A stretch of DNA of 33,787 nt from Christensenella sp. UBA4379 (GTDB lineage Bacteria > Bacillota > Clostridia > Christensenellales > Aristaeellaceae): the NCBI GenBank assembly GCA_002391225.1, contig DGRV01000088.1, positions 1-33,787 of the forward strand. The letters are read 5' to 3'. Below the pieces are notes generated by a model. It did not search any database and was not told the origin of the DNA. It saw nothing but the letters and a program-made list of their open reading frames with translations. Numbering within the stretch: the stretch's first letter is position 1; each line of letters starts with the position of its first letter. Below are positions 30,718 to 33,787 of the stretch, piece after piece. The position numbers were made by a program, and so were the translations under genes.

Positions 30718-32328
30718 TCAGTCGACGACGCGGGGGCTGATGAAAGAGGTGCAGGGCTTCAGTCCATTCTTCTTGACCTGCTTGCCGAGGTTGTTCCTCT
30801 TCATGCCATTCTCCAGGGTGGTGGTGCCGTTGAACTTATACCATTTGCGGAGATTGTTGCCGCTGCCGGAGCACAGAACGGTGTTGCCGCTGGTGTACAG
30901 GCCGCTCAGCACCTCGTCCTCGGTGTAGTGGTGCAGATACATGCCCCTGAAGTTGATATAGGACCTGTCGCCCGGATCGGAGTTCTTCTTAATGTAGGCT
31001 TCCAGGCTGGTACTCGGTGCGGTGGAGGCGCCCCAGGGCTCGATGGTGCCGGTCTGGTGATCCTCAAACATCGTGGTGGTCGTCGGAGAATAGGTGATCT
31101 TGTACAGCTCGCCCTGCTTGGGTTCATAGGTGATCCGGTAGCTGGCGAGGGTCTTCTTTTCGTCGTTGCGCCAGTCCGCCTCCACCTCGACGATGTTGTT
31201 GCCGGAGGGATAGGTGGCGGTCACCCTGGAGATGTACCAGACGGTCAGGGGCGTCGCTTCCTTGTAGACGCAGACGGGAATCTGCACATACTGCGGATAA
31301 TTCGACGGGAAATTCGGATCCACGACGATTTCCTGCGGCTTGTCGCAGCAGCAAACGTCTTCGGGCAGGATCATCAGCACATTGCCCTGGGCGTCGTAGA
31401 TGCGGTTGGTGGCCTTGTCATAGATGGCAGTGCCGTCTACCGGGATGAAGGTGGTCTTGCCGTTCTGATAGCAGCAGATGTTGCCGTCGTCATCGTAGGC
31501 GAGGTTGCCCCACTGGTTGGTGACGAAGGAATCCGTCCTCCCGGAGTCAACCAGGGTAGGATCTTCCAGGCCGTCGTCCGGCACATAGGTGATGGGATCG
31601 CCGTTTTCCCAGACGATGTAGGAGCAGCGTCCCTGCTGAGCTTCCTTGTAGCAGTCGGTAGCGATCTGGACAGGCTCCCAGCGGATGACGGTGGAAGCGC
31701 CGCTCATGCCGGTCTTAAAGAAGTCTTCCTGGACGGTGTATTCCACATAGTTGACCGAGCCGCTGCGGCCGTACTGCACGGCCACGTTGCCCTTGCCGGC
31801 CAGATAGGCGTAATCGCCCCCGTCGTGCTGATATTCCAGAAGCTCGCCCGTCAGCGGATCGCAGACGCTCTTGACGATGTTGATGCCCGGCTGCATGTTG
31901 TGGCCCACCATGGAGGTTTCGGCCATGCCGGAATCGTCCACGGTCAGCGTTTCATAACCGGTCGCCCAGATCACGCCGGCCCAGTCCGGCTTCTCGGAGA
32001 ACTGCAGGGTGATGTCCGCGCCCTCCGTGGTGCCGTAGACGGGGATGGGGTTTCCATTATAGTCATACTTGGTGGTCGTATAGGCCACGCCGTTGTCATT
32101 ATACCAGGTCTCAGTCTGGTATACGACCTGTCCGCGGCTGTTTTTCATCACCGCGCGGTCCGTCTTGGTCTTCAGGGTGATGTAGTCGGGCATGTCGGGC
32201 AGGCCCAGCTTTTTAATGATGTGCGGAATGTACACTGTCGTATCGTCGGCGGCAAACGAGACGCCCGCGGCGGACAGCAACAGGATGGCGGCGAGCGATA
32301 CGCTCAGCAACCGGATGAAGCGCTTCAT
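30718..32328 (-). CDS. Secreted protein of the SPRV-tail paralogue family, long form (copy E)
   Basis: This is the longest paralogue (536 residues) and it is GC-rich. Signal peptide MKRFIRLLSVSLAAILLLSA is followed by VYIPHIIKKLGLPDMPDYIT, FSEKPDWAGVIWATGYETL, GGDYAYLAGKGNVAVQYG, FFKTGMSGASTVIRWEPVQI, YPSGNNIVEVEADWRND, HHYTEDEVLSGLY, SGSGNNLRKWYKFNG and the end KPCTSFISPRVVD. Compared with copy A it has an insertion of about 110 residues (about 240-350) with short repeats of the type YDDDGNICCYQNG and YDAQGNVLMI, plus two Cys pairs (ICCYQ, VCCCDKP). AAGAGG nine bases before the ATG and a good promoter upstream support an independent unit. Function unknown. Confidence 0.8.
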   Translation of the reverse strand: MKRFIRLLSVSLAAILLLSAAGVSFAADDTTVYIPHIIKKLGLPDMPDYITLKTKTDRAVMKNSRGQVVYQTETWYNDNGVAYTTTKYDYNGNPIPVYGTTEGADITLQFSEKPDWAGVIWATGYETLTVDDSGMAETSMVGHNMQPGINIVKSVCDPLTGELLEYQHDGGDYAYLAGKGNVAVQYGRSGSVNYVEYTVQEDFFKTGMSGASTVIRWEPVQIATDCYKEAQQGRCSYIVWENGDPITYVPDDGLEDPTLVDSGRTDSFVTNQWGNLAYDDDGNICCYQNGKTTFIPVDGTAIYDKATNRIYDAQGNVLMILPEDVCCCDKPQEIVVDPNFPSNYPQYVQIPVCVYKEATPLTVWYISRVTATYPSGNNIVEVEADWRNDEKKTLASYRITYEPKQGELYKITYSPTTTTMFEDHQTGTIEPWGASTAPSTSLEAYIKKNSDPGDRSYINFRGMYLHHYTEDEVLSGLYTSGNTVLCSGSGNNLRKWYKFNGTTTLENGMKRNNLGKQVKKNGLKPCTSFISPRVVD

Positions 32329-32380
32329 TCTGCATAACCTCTTTTCTTGGATTATCTACCAATTCCTTTGGCGCAAACAC

Positions 32381-32409
32381 ATGGTACAACGGCGTTTTCG
32401 CCCTGTCAA
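32381..32409 (-). promoter_or_regulatory. Promoter of SPRV copy E
   Basis: On the minus strand TTGACA (32404-32409), a 17-base spacer and TACCAT (32381-32386), about 53 bases before the ATG. Confidence 0.7.
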
Positions 32410-32549
32410 CGGGCCTGGGCGAAGCTTGAGGGAATTGTAAGTCTTGCGTATAAAAGCCGTATTATCTGTCTTATTTTTCTGAACGGATATTACGTCTTTT
32501 CCGGTTTTTGAAACAAAGCCGTTGCGCTTTGGAGACAATTTTGCGCAGC

Positions 32550-32587
32550 AAAAAACCGCGGCGAAACGCTTCCGTTCCGCCGCGGTT
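32550..32587 (-). terminator. Intrinsic terminator, probably ending the thrS transcript
   Basis: AACCGCGGCG and CGCCGCGGTT form a perfect 10-bp stem with a 14-base loop (32554-32587). On the minus strand it is followed by a T run. It lies about 390 bases after the thrS stop, leaving the structured element in a long 3' untranslated region. Confidence 0.7.
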
Positions 32588-32611
32588 CCTACATATTATA
32601 TTATAATCTTC

Positions 32612-32970
32612 TTCCGCGCCCCCGGCGCGGATTACGCATTACGCATTACGCTTAACTATTCAGTCCCCTAAGATCGAAAGATGTTTGCCTTTTGACGGTG
32701 GGGGTGATCAGGGGGATTCCTCCCCCTGATGACAAATCCGCAGCGGCGGCATGTACGCCGCGAGGAGCATTTTTGCGGAGCAGAATATGCCTTGGGAAAA
32801 GAAGACAACTTCACTTCTGCGGGAGCAAAAATGCATACCTTGCGGATTTGCCGCCCGGGAGTCCCGTTAGGGACGACAGGCAAATCCGTTGGAGGGTTCC
32901 GTAGGGGGGTCGCAAAACCCCCATGCGGTAACTGTTCAGTCAATGACTGAACAGTTACCATTACGCATTA
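32612..32970. repeat. Structured non-coding element with nested inverted repeats
   Basis: The stretch between copy E's promoter and thrS holds no convincing gene. It is bounded by ATTACGCATT units (32631-32653 and 32957-32970) and contains perfect pairs: ATCAGGGGGA/TCCCCCTGAT (32707-32730), CAAATCCGCA/TGCGGATTTG (32733-32742 with 32841-32850) enclosing GCATTTTTGC/GCAAAAATGC (32767-32776 with 32825-32834), GTCCC/GGGAC (32861-32874), GGGGGT/ACCCCC (32905-32922), and a 16-bp palindrome with a one-base centre (32927-32959). Short ORFs here are by-products of the repeats. It may be a MITE-like repeat or a structured RNA. Confidence 0.6.
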
Positions 32971-32974
32971 ATTC

Positions 32975-33787
32975 TCACGCCTTGGTCATCAGTTCCAAAC
33001 TGTGCTCCCGGTTCATCTTTTCGCACATGGCCAGGAAGGTGTCTACCGGGACGCCGTGGAGCTGTTCCTTGACGCCGCGGATGGTGACGGAGACGGTGCC
33101 CGTCTCGGCTTCCTTGTTGCCCAGAACGAGGATGTAGGGATCCTTATATTTCTTATAGGCCTTGATCTTCTCGTTCATATTCTTGTCGGCGTAGTCGGCT
33201 TCCACGCGGATGCCGGCGCGGATCAGCTTCTCGGCCACCTCGCGGGCGTAGTCGTTGTTCTCCACGCGGATGGGGACGACGGCTACCTGATAGGGGTTCA
33301 TCCAGAACGGGAAGGAGCCCTTGAAGTGCTCGATCGCAATGCCGATGAAGCGCTCGAAGGAGCCCAGGATCGCCCGGTGGATCATCACGGGCCGCTTCTG
33401 GGTGCCGTCGCTGGCGGCGTATTTCATGTCGAAGTTCAGAGGCAGCTGGAAGTCCAGCTGGATGGTGCCCATCTGCCACTCGCGGCCCAGGGCGTCCTTC
33501 ATCTTCAGGTCGATCTTCGGGCCGTAGAAAGCGCCGTCGCCCTCGTTGATTTCAAAGTTGCCCTCGCCATAGACCTCGAGAAGGATGTTCTTGAGGTCCT
33601 GCTCGGCCCGGTTCCACACCTCGATATCGCCCATGTAGTCATCCGGACGGGTGGAGAGCTCCGCCGCGTAGGTCAGGCCGAAGGTGTTGTAGATTTCCGT
33701 GGCGATGGACATGATGTCCTTGATCTCATCGGCGATCTGCTCCTCGGTGACGAGGATGTGCGCGTCGTCCTGATGGAACTCCTGCAC
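32975..33787 (-). CDS. thrS: Threonyl-tRNA synthetase, C-terminal part (runs off the window)
   Basis: The 3' part of the gene, about 270 codons, is present; the 5' part lies beyond the right edge. The catalytic-core end is clear: QEFHQDDAHI (zinc-ligand His), GDGAFYGPKIDLKMKDALGREWQMGTIQLDFQLP (spanning about 84-117) and motif 3 KRPVMIHRAILGSFERFIG with the second zinc-ligand His. The anticodon-binding domain follows (about 185-270: VAVVPIRVENNDYAREVAEKL, RVEADYADKNMNEKIK, PYILVLGNKEAETGTVSV). The enzyme attaches threonine to tRNA-Thr. The end ELMTKA is a normal C-terminus. T-box or other control would lie outside the window. Confidence 0.96.
   Translation of the reverse strand: MQEFHQDDAHILVTEEQIADEIKDIMSIATEIYNTFGLTYAAELSTRPDDYMGDIEVWNRAEQDLKNILLEVYGEGNFEINEGDGAFYGPKIDLKMKDALGREWQMGTIQLDFQLPLNFDMKYAASDGTQKRPVMIHRAILGSFERFIGIAIEHFKGSFPFWMNPYQVAVVPIRVENNDYAREVAEKLIRAGIRVEADYADKNMNEKIKAYKKYKDPYILVLGNKEAETGTVSVTIRGVKEQLHGVPVDTFLAMCEKMNREHSLELMTKA

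Noticed and set aside
30694..32337. 547-codon open frame on the plus strand opposite SPRV copy E
   Set aside because: It is antisense to a gene with a signal peptide, good ribosome-binding site, promoter and four clear paralogues. Its translation has no recognisable protein pattern.
32668..32961. 97-codon minus-strand open frame (and plus-strand frames) between copy E and thrS
   Set aside because: The frame overlaps the nested inverted repeats from end to end and its product is Pro/Arg/Cys-rich without any pattern, so it is a by-product of the repeat element.
1..33787. tRNA, rRNA or known riboswitch genes
   Set aside because: I looked in the intergenic stretches, including upstream of the ECF gene, and found no cloverleaf, rRNA core sequence or recognisable aptamer. 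A covariance-model scan would be needed to exclude weak matches.

Overview
The window looks like a chromosomal segment of a Gram-positive-type bacterium, most likely a gut or rumen Clostridia. The support is divergent MreB, cytidylate kinase next to PlsC, an ECF vitamin transporter, a YczE-type membrane protein, strong SigA-type promoters with GGAGG ribosome-binding sites, and many secreted proteins with simple Sec signal peptides. Most genes are GC-rich; parts of the right half are visibly AT-richer. A Christensenellales-like host is only my guess. I saw no tRNA, rRNA, CRISPR array or phage.

Left arm (about 50-10,700, all minus strand). First is a tightly coupled three-gene operon: a MotA/ExbB/ZorA-like channel protein with a long cytoplasmic tail, a MotB/ZorB-like stator protein (membrane Asp, coiled coil, OmpA-type peptidoglycan-binding domain), and a membrane-anchored VanX-type D-Ala-D-Ala dipeptidase. 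Zorya effectors and van resistance genes are both absent. Then come an RluA-type pseudouridine synthase, a YczE-type membrane protein, a broken unknown membrane gene, a secreted leucine-rich-repeat-like protein, a DmpA-type P1 peptidase, a DUF234-type AAA ATPase with a PD-(D/E)XK-like end and flanked by short inverted repeats, and an ECF S component.

Middle (10,800-23,650). A truncated MocR/GntR regulator stands divergent to the ECF gene. An amylosucrase-like GH13 enzyme is divergent from NAD malic enzyme. Plus-strand genes follow: a DUF2974-type hydrolase, an E2/CAT-fold acyltransferase without its catalytic His, a ParB-like/HAD fusion plus a stand-alone HAD paralogue, cmk-plsC, a divergent mreB, a FadR-type regulator and a secreted SH3 protein.

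Right arm (23,790-32,410, minus strand). Five paralogous secreted proteins of no family I recognise share several sequence boxes and end in a S-x-SPRV motif at the extreme C-terminus. A triple-SH3 secreted protein lies among them, and an ISL3-type transposase remnant interrupts the array. Four promoters with good -35/-10 boxes serve the five paralogues (two are in one operon), and the SH3 gene has its own. A highly structured non-coding element (about 32,630-32,970) separates the array from the 3' end of thrS at the window edge.

The two most interesting items are the stator-plus-dipeptidase operon and the SPRV protein array. Both suggest cell-surface functions that I cannot assign to a described system.
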